Source of the DNA: Actinomycetes bacterium
GTDB lineage: Bacteria > Actinomycetota > Acidimicrobiia > Acidimicrobiales > RAAP-2
Length of the DNA: 5,074 nt
NCBI GenBank assembly: GCA_021826255.1
Contig: JAKBAZ010000103.1
Location: 1 to 5,074 of the forward strand
Direction of reading: 5' to 3'
Shown in pieces: positions 1 to 5,074 of the stretch (position 1 is its first letter; every line of letters begins with the position of its first letter). The translations under genes and the position numbers were made by a program. The notes under the pieces were generated by a model. It worked only from the letters and a program-made list of their open reading frames with translations. It did not search any database and was not told the origin of the DNA.

Positions 1-1
1 C

Positions 2-298
2 ATGCCACGTTCCTATCCAGCCGAGTTTCGGCGTCGAGCAATGGCGCTCGTCGAAGCCGGACAATCCGTTGCCAAGACGGCAGAGGATCTCGGCATCACT
101 GACAGTGCCCTCTATCACTGGATCAAACAGGACAAGATCGACCGAGGAGTGATCCCCGGCCGAACGACGGCCGAGTCGAAGGAACTTCGTCGGTCCCGCC
201 GACGGATCCGCGAGCTCGAGGCCGAAGTTGAGATCCTGCGTCGAGCAAACGAGTTGCTCGGATCGGACGCCACGCACCCAAAAGGGTCCACCCGGTGA
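2..298 (+). CDS. IS3-family transposase OrfA (DNA-binding subunit)
   Basis: This 98-residue protein supplies sequence-specific binding to the ends of the insertion sequence. Residues about 6-45 form the helix-turn-helix domain of the IS3/IS911 OrfA type: EFRRRAMALVEAG, then VAKTAEDLGITDSALYHWIKQ, whose last part is the recognition helix with its typical W-I-K-Q ending. Residues about 58-86 are a charged heptad-like coiled coil (ELRRSRRRIRELEAEVEILRR is the core region) ending in ANELL, the usual leucine zipper through which OrfA and OrfAB multimerise. The ATG at 2 gives a normal N-terminus (M-P-R-S-Y-P-A-E-F), so I take it as the true start although the ribosome binding site is off the window. 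The stop TGA (296-298) overlaps the GTG of orfB in a GTGA. A frameshift signal lies just before the stop, so part of the translation probably continues as OrfAB. Confidence 0.93.
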   Translation: MPRSYPAEFRRRAMALVEAGQSVAKTAEDLGITDSALYHWIKQDKIDRGVIPGRTTAESKELRRSRRRIRELEAEVEILRRANELLGSDATHPKGSTR

Positions 299-321
299 TC
301 GACACCCTCGTCGACGCCGGG
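277..321 (+). promoter_or_regulatory. Candidate programmed -1 frameshift signal for OrfAB
   Basis: In the orfA reading frame, bases 277-283 read C CCA AAA, which fits the X XXY YYZ slippery rule: tRNAs on CCA and AAA can re-pair with CCC and AAA after slipping back one base. Slippage leads directly into the orfB frame (AGG at 283, then GTC, CAC, CCG, GTG). After a 7-nt spacer (284-290) comes a nested stem: CCCGG (291-295) pairs with CCGGG (317-321), and inside it TCGAC (299-303) pairs with GTCGA (310-314) around a 6-nt loop. Heptamer, spacer length and downstream structure all match the known layout of -1 frameshift sites in IS3 elements. The signal is seen directly; its use in the cell is inferred. 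Confidence 0.7.
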
Positions 322-1155
322 TTCACCATCAAGCAGTGCACTCGAGTGCTTAACGTCTCTTCCCAGGGTTACTACGCCTATCGCCGCCGCCCCTTGTCGC
401 CCACGAAGATGCGTCGTGAGTGGCTAACGGCACTCATCAAAGAAGTGCACGTCGCCTCTCGCGGCACCTACGGATCTCGGCGGGTCCACGCCGAACTGAC
501 CAAGGGCCGCGGGATCCACGTCAGCGTGAACTTAGTGACGATCCTCATGCACAACGCGGGAATCGCTGGGCTGCCGGGGCCGGCCAAGGTGAAGCGGATC
601 AAGGGTGTGCCCACGAGCGACGATCTCGTTGAGCGCACGTTCGCCCGCAACGACCTCGACGAACTCTGGGTGACCGACATCACGGAGCATCGCACGCGCG
701 AAGGAAAGGTCTTCTGCTGCTGTGTCATGGACACGTGCAGTCGGCGCATCGTGGGCTGGTTGATCGACACGATCCAAGACTCCCAATTGGTCGTCAACGC
801 CCTCCACATGGCTATCAAGCAGCGTCGGACCAAGCTTGGTTCAATTGTTCACGCCGATCACAGCGTCCAAGGCGAATTCACCTCGTGGGCCTTCACCGAA
901 CGGACACGCGCCGCGGGACTACTGCCATCCTTTGGCTCGGTGGGCGACGCGTTCGATAACGCCATGATGGAGAGCTTCTGGTCGAGCATGCAGATCGAAC
1001 TGCTCGACCGAAAGCGTTGGAGAACGCGCCTTGAACTCACCAACGCCATCTTCGATTACATCGAAGTGTTCTACAATCGCCAGCGGCGCCACTCGAGCAT
1101 CGACTACGTCTCACCGGTCGAGTTCGAGTTGTCGCTGACCCACCAAACCGCCTGA
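295..1155 (+). CDS. IS3-family transposase OrfB (DDE integrase catalytic subunit)
   Basis: This 286-residue protein carries the catalytic domain that cuts and joins the ends of the element, mainly as the OrfAB fusion. Residues about 40-92 are the N-terminal helical region of IS3 OrfB (with SRGTYGSRRVHAEL), followed by the RNase H-like integrase core from about 120. The acidic triad is D128 (in LWVTDIT), D188 (in VHADH) and E226 (in DNAMMESFW). The C-terminal block YNRQRRHSSIDYVSPVEFE (260-278) is also typical. The spacing D188 to E226 is 37 residues rather than the usual 35, and the loop reads HSVQGEFTS where most relatives have a form like HGVQFTS; codons 193-194 (GGC GAA, 871-876) look inserted. 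Length is normal for the family. The GTG at 295 overlaps the orfA stop, so separate OrfB could arise by coupling, but the frameshift product is the likely transposase. Whether it is active is uncertain. Confidence 0.93.
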   Translation: MIDTLVDAGFTIKQCTRVLNVSSQGYYAYRRRPLSPTKMRREWLTALIKEVHVASRGTYGSRRVHAELTKGRGIHVSVNLVTILMHNAGIAGLPGPAKVKRIKGVPTSDDLVERTFARNDLDELWVTDITEHRTREGKVFCCCVMDTCSRRIVGWLIDTIQDSQLVVNALHMAIKQRRTKLGSIVHADHSVQGEFTSWAFTERTRAAGLLPSFGSVGDAFDNAMMESFWSSMQIELLDRKRWRTRLELTNAIFDYIEVFYNRQRRHSSIDYVSPVEFELSLTHQTA

Positions 1156-1184
1156 GTTCAACAGGAGAAGTGGAAACGAAACGT

Positions 1185-1195
1185 GGGGCAGGTCA
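1185..1195 (+). repeat. Putative right terminal inverted repeat of the IS3 element
   Basis: GGGGCAGGTCA, starting 29 nt after the orfB stop. Its reverse complement TGACCTGCCCC starts with TG as IS3 ends do and matches 10 of 11 positions of TGACCTGCTCC found at 2048 and 2075. The end sits inside a short direct repeat (GTCAGGA at 1192-1198 and again at 1200-1206), so the exact junction could be a few bases off. The matching left repeat is outside the window. Confidence 0.6.
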
Positions 1196-1369
1196 GGATG
1201 TCAGGAAGAGTGGGGGCAGACCCTAGTCTTTAGAAATTCCTTTCTGCGCACAGTGCCCGTGATCATTCTCTATGCCCAATGGCTTGTTTATGGTGTTCCA
1301 ATTGGCAGCATCAAGAAGTATGGTCCGGCGACGGACACTGCATCGTGGGAAATTGAATCACATCGATGA
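1196..1369 (+). pseudogene. C-terminal fragment of an unrecognised gene, cut by the IS
   Basis: Directly after the inferred IS end a frame stays open for 57 codons and stops at TGA (1367-1369). It has no credible own start: the GTGs at 1253 and 1259 have no ribosome binding site. The composition looks coding and includes RNSFLRTVPVIILYAQWLVY followed by GVPIGSIKKYGPATDTASW, ending in EIESHR. I do not recognise the family. The stop lies 12 nt before the start of the next gene on the same strand, as expected for the upstream member of a two-gene operon. The hydrophobic run PVIILYAQWLVYGVPIG is too polar and short to call a membrane helix with confidence. The simplest reading is that the IS removed or displaced the 5' part of the gene. 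The alternative is chance open frame in non-coding DNA, less likely given the length, the lack of stops at lower GC, and the tight spacing to the next gene. Confidence 0.55.
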
Positions 1370-1381
1370 AAGAAGCGGATC

Positions 1382-2041
1382 GTGACAGATAAGCGCGATG
1401 AACAGTTGGTTTTCGAGACAGTGTCAACACAAGTGGACTGGATTCGGGATCTTCTAGTAGAGGCCATCCCCGGTACTGCCACTCAGGTGGGGAGCATGGT
1501 CCCCCGCGGATATGACAAATACGTTTGCATTCAGCATCCACTGCACTCTGGTGGAAGTCAAAGATATCCTGGGTCTGTCGATGCTCAAGTGATGAATCCT
1601 CTCATGTTGATCATGAGCCGGTGGCGTGACTCAGAAGGTGAAGATGCTTACTATGCGTTTTGGAGCGGAATGGGTCTAAATCTCGACGAAACGCTTCAGG
1701 CACTCACATCTATGAAAACGTGGAGTTCTGAGACCGAAAAATCTTCAACTTTCTCTGTTGACAAGTTTCGAAGTTATCTCCTACTACGGGGTTCAACGAA
1801 GGCATTGTCGGCTGCGCGTGATTCGTTCCCTGATTCACTTTCGCCTCAAATGTGGTGGCCGACAAACAAGCTGTGGTTCTTCGCGAGCGATATCGATTTC
1901 GAATTCTCAATTCTCGGTTGCAACAATGTACTTGGAACCATGGTCCTAAATTCTTACGACCTGGTGTCGATCGAAGTCTCGTTGTCCACCGAACTTTCTG
2001 GGGAAAACGGGAATCTCCTTTGGCCGGACCCCGAAAACTAA
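1382..2041 (+). CDS. Hypothetical protein, 219 residues, conserved family of unknown function
   Basis: No signal peptide or membrane segment is visible, so the protein is probably cytosolic. Its blocks resemble a family of uncharacterised proteins that I recall mainly from actinobacteria: a PxGYxxYxxIxHP block (here PRGYDKYVCIQHPL, about 41-54), a YYAFWSGMG block (90-98) where relatives have a tryptophan-rich 'W-x-G-Y/M-G' stretch, a YLLLRG strand (132-137), and SPQMWWPTNKLWFFASDIDF (154-173), the clearest signature. This is recognition from memory, not a search. The start is GTG at 1382 with a purine-rich AGAAG 6 nt upstream. An ATG at 1366, overlapping the preceding stop as ATGA, lies in another frame and ends after 8 codons; a small indel could have separated it from this gene. 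The stop TAA (2039-2041) falls on the edge of the tandem repeats. GC is clearly lower than in the neighbours. Position just after a broken gene suggests a lost partner; the function is unknown. Confidence 0.82.
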   Translation: MTDKRDEQLVFETVSTQVDWIRDLLVEAIPGTATQVGSMVPRGYDKYVCIQHPLHSGGSQRYPGSVDAQVMNPLMLIMSRWRDSEGEDAYYAFWSGMGLNLDETLQALTSMKTWSSETEKSSTFSVDKFRSYLLLRGSTKALSAARDSFPDSLSPQMWWPTNKLWFFASDIDFEFSILGCNNVLGTMVLNSYDLVSIEVSLSTELSGENGNLLWPDPEN

Positions 2042-2095
2042 GCCACTTGACCTGCTCCCCAATTATTGAGCCACTGACCTGCTCCTCAGTAATTG
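2041..2095 (+). repeat. Two imperfect tandem repeats with an IS-like end motif
   Basis: Unit 1 (2041-2068) and unit 2 (2069-2095) start AGCCACT and share TGACCTGCTCC (2048-2058 and 2075-2085). They differ by one missing T and three substitutions in the last ten bases. The shared motif is nearly the reverse complement of the right end of the IS3 element at 1185-1195, so the block may be the left terminus of a second, related element, pointing rightward. Repeated binding motifs at an end are also known for IS21-type elements, so the family is not fixed. Nothing to the right encodes a recognisable transposase, so the element would be a remnant. Confidence 0.6.
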
Positions 2096-2097
2096 GG
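2058..2097. other. 13-bp stem-loop formed across the two tandem repeats
   Basis: CCCAATTATTGAG (2058-2070) pairs with CTCAGTAATTGGG (2085-2097) over 13 positions with one G-T wobble, leaving a 14-nt loop that contains most of the second TGACCTGCTCC. It lies between the convergent genes ending at 2041 (+) and 2267 (-). No T-run follows on either strand, so it does not look like a Rho-independent terminator; a protein binding site at a transposon end is a better guess. The pairing is directly visible, the role is inferred. Confidence 0.6.
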
Positions 2098-2266
2098 AGG
2101 CCACAGTGCATGGCGAAATTTGATGACTCAGAATTTTCATGAGGTCGGGGATCGGGGAGTCCTTCGATGACGACCACTGACCCAATCTTCGTCAGCACCC
2201 GCCTGGCGCCTGAGCGTGCTGAGGTGGGTTGTAGTGAGTGCGCAGAGGAGTGCGATGGCCGCTGAG
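2098..2266. other. Intergenic DNA, possible degraded mobile-element remnant
   Basis: No convincing gene. The only candidate is a 32-codon frame on the + strand, ATG at 2167 to TGA at 2263-2265, preceded by GGGGAG 8 nt upstream. Its product starts MTTTDPIFVSTRLAP and has a small cysteine cluster (CSECAEEC) near the end. It could be the truncated N-terminus of a transposase whose left end is the tandem repeat block, but I do not recognise it and it is too short to call. On the minus strand a frame also runs through this stretch but crosses both the repeats and the adjacent gene antisense, so it is likely fortuitous. Confidence 0.4.
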
Positions 2267-3805
2267 TTACCTCGTGGCGAGCCGGCGGTAGATGTGGACG
2301 CCGTCCCTGCCGTACAGGGGAGCGTAGGCCCCCTCGAACCAACTCGTGAGAGCGGGGGTCCAGGGAATGAACGTGGACTCGTTGTTGCTCAGGACGACGT
2401 ACTGCGCGTGGGCGAAGTACCGGCGCCACTGTTCGGAGAAGTGAGCGGGGGGAGCAACGAGCTGATTGCCGTTACTGAGCCACATGCCGTAGGAGTCGAT
2501 GATGAGGGGACAGTGGGGCGAGTCGTTCAGTCGGTTGGTGACGACTCCCAAGTAGACCACGTCGTAGGCCACGCACGAACCCGCCGGAACGTAGCGGTCG
2601 ATGGCGCCGGTCGCGGTGGCCGCGGCGGCGCTCGCGGCGTGGTCGTAGGTAGCGAGGGTGGTGCCCGCGAGGACGGTGACGACGGCGCCCGTCCCGAGAA
2701 CGAGCAGACGTAGCGCCCGAGGTTCGAGGCGCCAGTGGCTCCACCGAGGTGATCGAACGACGCGAGCGACAACGAGGGCGCTGGCGATAGCCAGGTAGGG
2801 GGTAACGAGGTAGCAGTAGTAGGCGAAGAACTGGGGGGTGATCAAGATGGCCGCCGTGGCGGCCACGCTGGTGAGTCCGGCGAAGGGGCCGAGGAGGTCG
2901 CCCGAGCGGTCCCGAATGGCGGTGACGACGACGCCGAGGGCGAGGAGAAGGAGAACGACAATCACGGGGGTGCTGGGGGCGAGCCAGGTGCCCTGGTAGC
3001 CCGAGAGATCGACGAGTCGAGTGAGAGTCGGGGTGACCGAGGGCACGGATCGAGTGACCTGATCGACCACGACCTGTTGCCACATCGCGCCCGGGGCGAG
3101 GAAGAAGAACGGTGTGAAGATCACCGCGATGCCGGCCAGGGTACTCGCGAGGATCCACCCGAGGCGGCGTCGGTGGTGGGGAAAGAGCACGGCGACGGCG
3201 ACGAGAGCCGGAACGACGGCCCAGCCCTTGATGGAGATCGCCAGAGCGAAAAAGACTCCGGCGACGACGAAGTCTCGCCGAGTGAGTTCGCGATGCTCGT
3301 CGGCGAACAACCGGCGGAGCCCGAGGAGCACGAACAACATAAAGAAGGGCTCGAGTTTCACTCCCGTGCCCACGAAGTTGGTGACGGGGGTAATCGTCAT
3401 CGCGAGTCCCCCCACCCACATGGCCACCCGTCCCCGACGACGCAGCAGCGTCGTGACGAGAGCGGCGTTCAGAACACTCGCACCCGCCGACATCAGGCGC
3501 CCCACCCAAAAGCCCACTGAGGTGGAGACCAGGTGTCCCACGAGGGCGGCGGGAGCGAGAACGAGGGTAATGCCGGGGGGTTGAACGAACACGTAGTCGC
3601 GGTAGGGCACGACTCCGTTGAGAAGACGCCACGCGGCGTCGAAGTAGACCCCCGAGTCGTAGGAGTCGATGACGCCGGGGTGGAGAATTTCGAGCACCAC
3701 GATGATGCCCGCCAGCGCGACAATCGCCCGCGTGACGGTGCGCGCCGACCAGCCTCGGGTGCTCTCTTCGACGGGGTCAGCCTCTGACGTCACGACGGTG
3801 GCCAC
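2267..3805 (-). CDS. GT-C-type integral membrane glycosyltransferase (ArnT/PMT-like)
   Basis: The 512-residue protein has about 10-11 hydrophobic helices between residues 26 and 386 (for example 26-44, 78-96, 182-208, 216-236, 280-297, 366-386) and an extracytoplasmic C-terminal domain of about 120 residues. This is the layout of GT-C enzymes, which transfer sugars from polyprenyl-phosphate donors on the outer face of the membrane. The first outer loop has the expected acidic residues in IDSYDSGVYFDAAWRLLNG (46-64; D47 and D50 are the candidate catalytic positions), followed by VPYRDYVFVQPPG (66-78), the usual block of actinobacterial members. Acceptor and donor cannot be told from sequence; a role in envelope polysaccharide or lipoglycan synthesis is inferred. 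The start is GTG at 3803-3805, chosen because AAGGAG lies 4 nt upstream. The gene follows the ABC-F gene by 57 nt on the same strand and may be co-transcribed. The C-terminus (GVHIYRR) looks complete. Confidence 0.88.
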   Translation of the reverse strand: MATVVTSEADPVEESTRGWSARTVTRAIVALAGIIVVLEILHPGVIDSYDSGVYFDAAWRLLNGVVPYRDYVFVQPPGITLVLAPAALVGHLVSTSVGFWVGRLMSAGASVLNAALVTTLLRRRGRVAMWVGGLAMTITPVTNFVGTGVKLEPFFMLFVLLGLRRLFADEHRELTRRDFVVAGVFFALAISIKGWAVVPALVAVAVLFPHHRRRLGWILASTLAGIAVIFTPFFFLAPGAMWQQVVVDQVTRSVPSVTPTLTRLVDLSGYQGTWLAPSTPVIVVLLLLALGVVVTAIRDRSGDLLGPFAGLTSVAATAAILITPQFFAYYCYLVTPYLAIASALVVARVVRSPRWSHWRLEPRALRLLVLGTGAVVTVLAGTTLATYDHAASAAAATATGAIDRYVPAGSCVAYDVVYLGVVTNRLNDSPHCPLIIDSYGMWLSNGNQLVAPPAHFSEQWRRYFAHAQYVVLSNNESTFIPWTPALTSWFEGAYAPLYGRDGVHIYRRLATR

Positions 3806-3809
3806 GGAA

Positions 3810-3815
3810 CTCCTT
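3810..3815 (-). promoter_or_regulatory. Ribosome binding site of the glycosyltransferase gene
   Basis: AAGGAG on the minus strand, 4 nt before the GTG at 3803-3805. It decides between this GTG and the second in-frame GTG four codons later, for which the spacing would be too long. I see no convincing promoter in the remaining 57-nt gap, which fits co-transcription with the upstream gene. Confidence 0.7.
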
Positions 3816-3862
3816 GGCGACGGGGCGAATTCCTACTCTACCGCTCGAGAACTGACACCCGT

Positions 3863-5074
3863 CTAGTCACCGTCGACGAGCGAGAGCCAGAGATCTTCGG
3901 CGGCGCTCAGGTCACGTAGCACTCCGAGTAACTCATCGTGCCATCGACGTTGTTCGGCCGGGTCACTCGAGGCGTTGATGCGCTCTTCGAGGGTACGCCG
4001 GCGTCGTTCGAGGCGGGTCATCTCCTTTTCGGCGTCGCGCACCAGGCGTCCGCGCGGCACGGCGCTCTGCGGGGCGTCGATGTCGGAGCGCGTGAACCCC
4101 CGCTCGATGAGCCCGTCAATCCCGCCCGGGAACTCGACGACGGTGCCGTCGCGGCGAACTTCGAAGAGTCGGTCGGTCGTGCGCGAGAGGAAGGCCCGGT
4201 CGTGACTCACCACGACGAGGGTGCCGGGCCAGCGGGCGATGAAGTCTTCGAGAAGTCGAATGGTCTCGAGATCGAGGTCGTTCGTCGGCTCGTCGAGGAG
4301 GAGGAGATTAGGTCGGCTACTGAGTGCGAGGAGGAGTTGGAGGCGACGGCGCTCGCCCCCGGAGAGTTGACCGGCCGGAGAGAGAGTGAGGGCGCCGACG
4401 AAACCGAACTGGCGCATCAGGGCGACGTCGGCCGGCGAGCCCGGTGAGCCCTGGGGTCCGGCCACGAGTTCTTGAACGGTGCGACGAGGGTCGATTCCGG
4501 AGTCGTTTTGTTCAAAGAGGGCGCTCACCACTCGCGGACCCACTTTGATGGTTCCTCGTCGGGGGGCGAGTCGGCCGGCCAGCACGTCGAGCAGAGTGGA
4601 CTTGCCCACTCCATTGGGTCCGACGATGCCGATTCGATCACCGGGTCCAAAGTCGAGGTCGAGGTCGTGCAGAATTTCGGCCCCCCCGGGGTGCCCGAGG
4701 GCTACTCGGTGCAGCTTCACTACCGTGTCCCCGAGTCGCGGAGCGTCGACGACGACGTCGAGGGAGCCGTCCCGGTCGGGAGCTTCGTGTCGGGTCGCGA
4801 GGAGTCGCTCGGCGGCGTCAATGCGCGCCTGGGGTTTGCGAGTGCGCGCCTTCGCCCCGCGCCGCAGCCAGGCCAGTTCGCGCCGCGCGAGGTTTTGGCG
4901 AACTCGTTCGGCCCGCTCGGTCTGTTCGTCGCGAACGGCTCGCGCTTCGAGGTACCCGTCGTAACCTCCGGGGTGCCGGTAGAGGTGTCCCGCGTCGATC
5001 TCGACCATCGTGGTGCAGACACGATCGAGCAGAAACCGGTCGTGGCTGACCAGGACGACGGCCCCGCGGACTCG
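3863..5074 (-). CDS. ABC-F family ATPase, Uup-like, N-terminal part off the window
   Basis: The frame enters from the right edge and is open upstream of the ATG at 5006-5008; the 22 extra codons encode VVLVSHDRFLLDRVCTTMVE, the H-loop region of a first ATPase domain, so that ATG is internal. Of the 403 visible residues, about 33-97 are the inter-domain linker (with RRELAWLRRGAKARTRKPQA, like the Uup group). The second ATPase domain has Walker A GPNGVGKST (152-160), signature LSGGE (237-241), Walker B LLLLDEPTNDLD (257-268) and H-loop SHDR (290-293). The end (about 345-403) is a charged, helical, coiled-coil-like tail, as in Uup. There are no membrane segments. ABC-F proteins are soluble and act on ribosomes, in translation or antibiotic protection; Uup is also linked to ribosome assembly and to transposon excision. 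Which role applies here is not known. About 180-200 N-terminal residues should lie outside. It is followed by the glycosyltransferase gene 57 nt downstream. Confidence 0.93.
   Translation of the reverse strand, partial: RVRGAVVLVSHDRFLLDRVCTTMVEIDAGHLYRHPGGYDGYLEARAVRDEQTERAERVRQNLARRELAWLRRGAKARTRKPQARIDAAERLLATRHEAPDRDGSLDVVVDAPRLGDTVVKLHRVALGHPGGAEILHDLDLDFGPGDRIGIVGPNGVGKSTLLDVLAGRLAPRRGTIKVGPRVVSALFEQNDSGIDPRRTVQELVAGPQGSPGSPADVALMRQFGFVGALTLSPAGQLSGGERRRLQLLLALSSRPNLLLLDEPTNDLDLETIRLLEDFIARWPGTLVVVSHDRAFLSRTTDRLFEVRRDGTVVEFPGGIDGLIERGFTRSDIDAPQSAVPRGRLVRDAEKEMTRLERRRRTLEERINASSDPAEQRRWHDELLGVLRDLSAAEDLWLSLVDGD

Larger units (their letters stand above)
1..1195 (+). mobile_element. IS3-family insertion sequence, left end missing
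   Basis: The element has the standard IS3 layout: a short orfA overlapping a longer orfB in the -1 frame, both on the + strand, followed by about 40 nt of non-coding DNA. The left terminal repeat is not in the window because orfA starts at base 2. I place the right end at 1195, after GGGGCAGGTCA, because IS3 elements end in CA, because the reverse complement TGACCTGCCCC is a plausible TG-starting inverted repeat, and because a truncated reading frame of different character opens immediately after it. The next three bases, GGA, could be the 3-bp target duplication, but this cannot be checked without the left flank. Both frames are uninterrupted, so the copy may be recent, although the orfB core has a two-residue irregularity. 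Family assignment is firm; the exact right boundary is inferred. Confidence 0.85.

Noticed and set aside
280..286. A AAA GGG as an alternative frameshift heptamer
   Set aside because: After slipping, the second tRNA would sit on AGG instead of GGG with a first-position mismatch; C CCA AAA at 277-283 fits the rule fully.
2041..2095. Tandem repeats as a minimal CRISPR array
   Set aside because: Only two units, directly adjacent with no spacer between them, and no cas genes.
2058..2097. Stem-loop as a Rho-independent terminator between convergent genes
   Set aside because: Stem is AT-rich in the middle and no T-run follows on either strand.
1710..2429. A 239-codon open frame on the minus strand
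   Set aside because: It runs antisense through the 219-residue gene, across the tandem repeats and into the reverse of nothing coherent, and in its first part it overlaps the glycosyltransferase in another frame. The product is arginine- and serine-rich low-complexity at the start with no family features, so it is a shadow.
2472..3632. A 386-codon minus-strand frame inside the glycosyltransferase
   Set aside because: Product is almost only R, P, S, H and G, a typical frame-shadow of a GC-rich gene.
2216..3787. Several + strand open frames opposite the glycosyltransferase (for example 2216-2713 and 3077-3520)
   Set aside because: High GC with strong third-position bias creates long antisense frames. 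Their products are G/V/E/D- or R-rich and show no domain, whereas the minus-strand frame has consistent membrane topology and conserved motifs.
3938..4964. + strand frames opposite the ABC-F gene
   Set aside because: The minus-strand frame has all ABC motifs in order; the antisense products show none.
5006..5008. ATG at 5008 as the start of the ABC-F gene
   Set aside because: The frame continues upstream to the window edge with VVLVSHDRFLLDRV, the conserved H-loop of the first ATPase domain, so the gene starts outside the window.

Overview
The window looks like a piece of a high-GC actinobacterial chromosome with an accessory insert on its left side. The evidence is the strong G/C bias at third codon positions in the right-hand genes, GTG starts, and protein families common in Actinomycetota. 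I cannot name a genus from the sequence.

Left (1-1195): most of an IS3-family insertion sequence on the + strand. orfA (DNA-binding, helix-turn-helix plus leucine zipper) overlaps orfB (DDE integrase) by 4 nt in the -1 frame. At the junction lie a C CCA AAA slippery heptamer, a 7-nt spacer and a nested stem-loop, the expected parts of a programmed -1 frameshift that would make the OrfAB transposase. The left terminus is off the window; the right terminus is probably at 1195. The catalytic core has an odd feature: D188 and E226 are separated by 37 residues instead of the usual 35.

Middle (1196-2266): an AT-richer segment. It opens with the C-terminal end of a gene that appears to be cut by the insertion sequence (57 codons plus stop). 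After 12 nt follows an intact 219-residue gene of a family of unknown function that I recall mainly from actinobacteria. That gene stops exactly where a pair of 27-28 bp tandem repeats begins. Both repeats contain TGACCTGCTCC, nearly the reverse complement of the right end of the upstream insertion sequence. The segment 1196-2047 is therefore bounded on both sides by IS-like ends, as cargo between two IS copies would be, the second copy being reduced to a remnant. From about 2098 to 2266 there is no convincing gene.

Right (2267-5074): two minus-strand genes of ordinary chromosomal character, 57 nt apart. Transcription runs from an ABC-F ATPase of the Uup-like type (its first part is off the window) into a GT-C-type integral membrane glycosyltransferase, probably for cell-envelope glycoconjugates. 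The functional link between these two is unclear.

I see no tRNA, rRNA or CRISPR array, and no clear Rho-independent terminator. I do not see a complete novel system. The points most worth following are the broken gene plus its partner between IS ends, and the frameshift and catalytic-core details of the insertion sequence.
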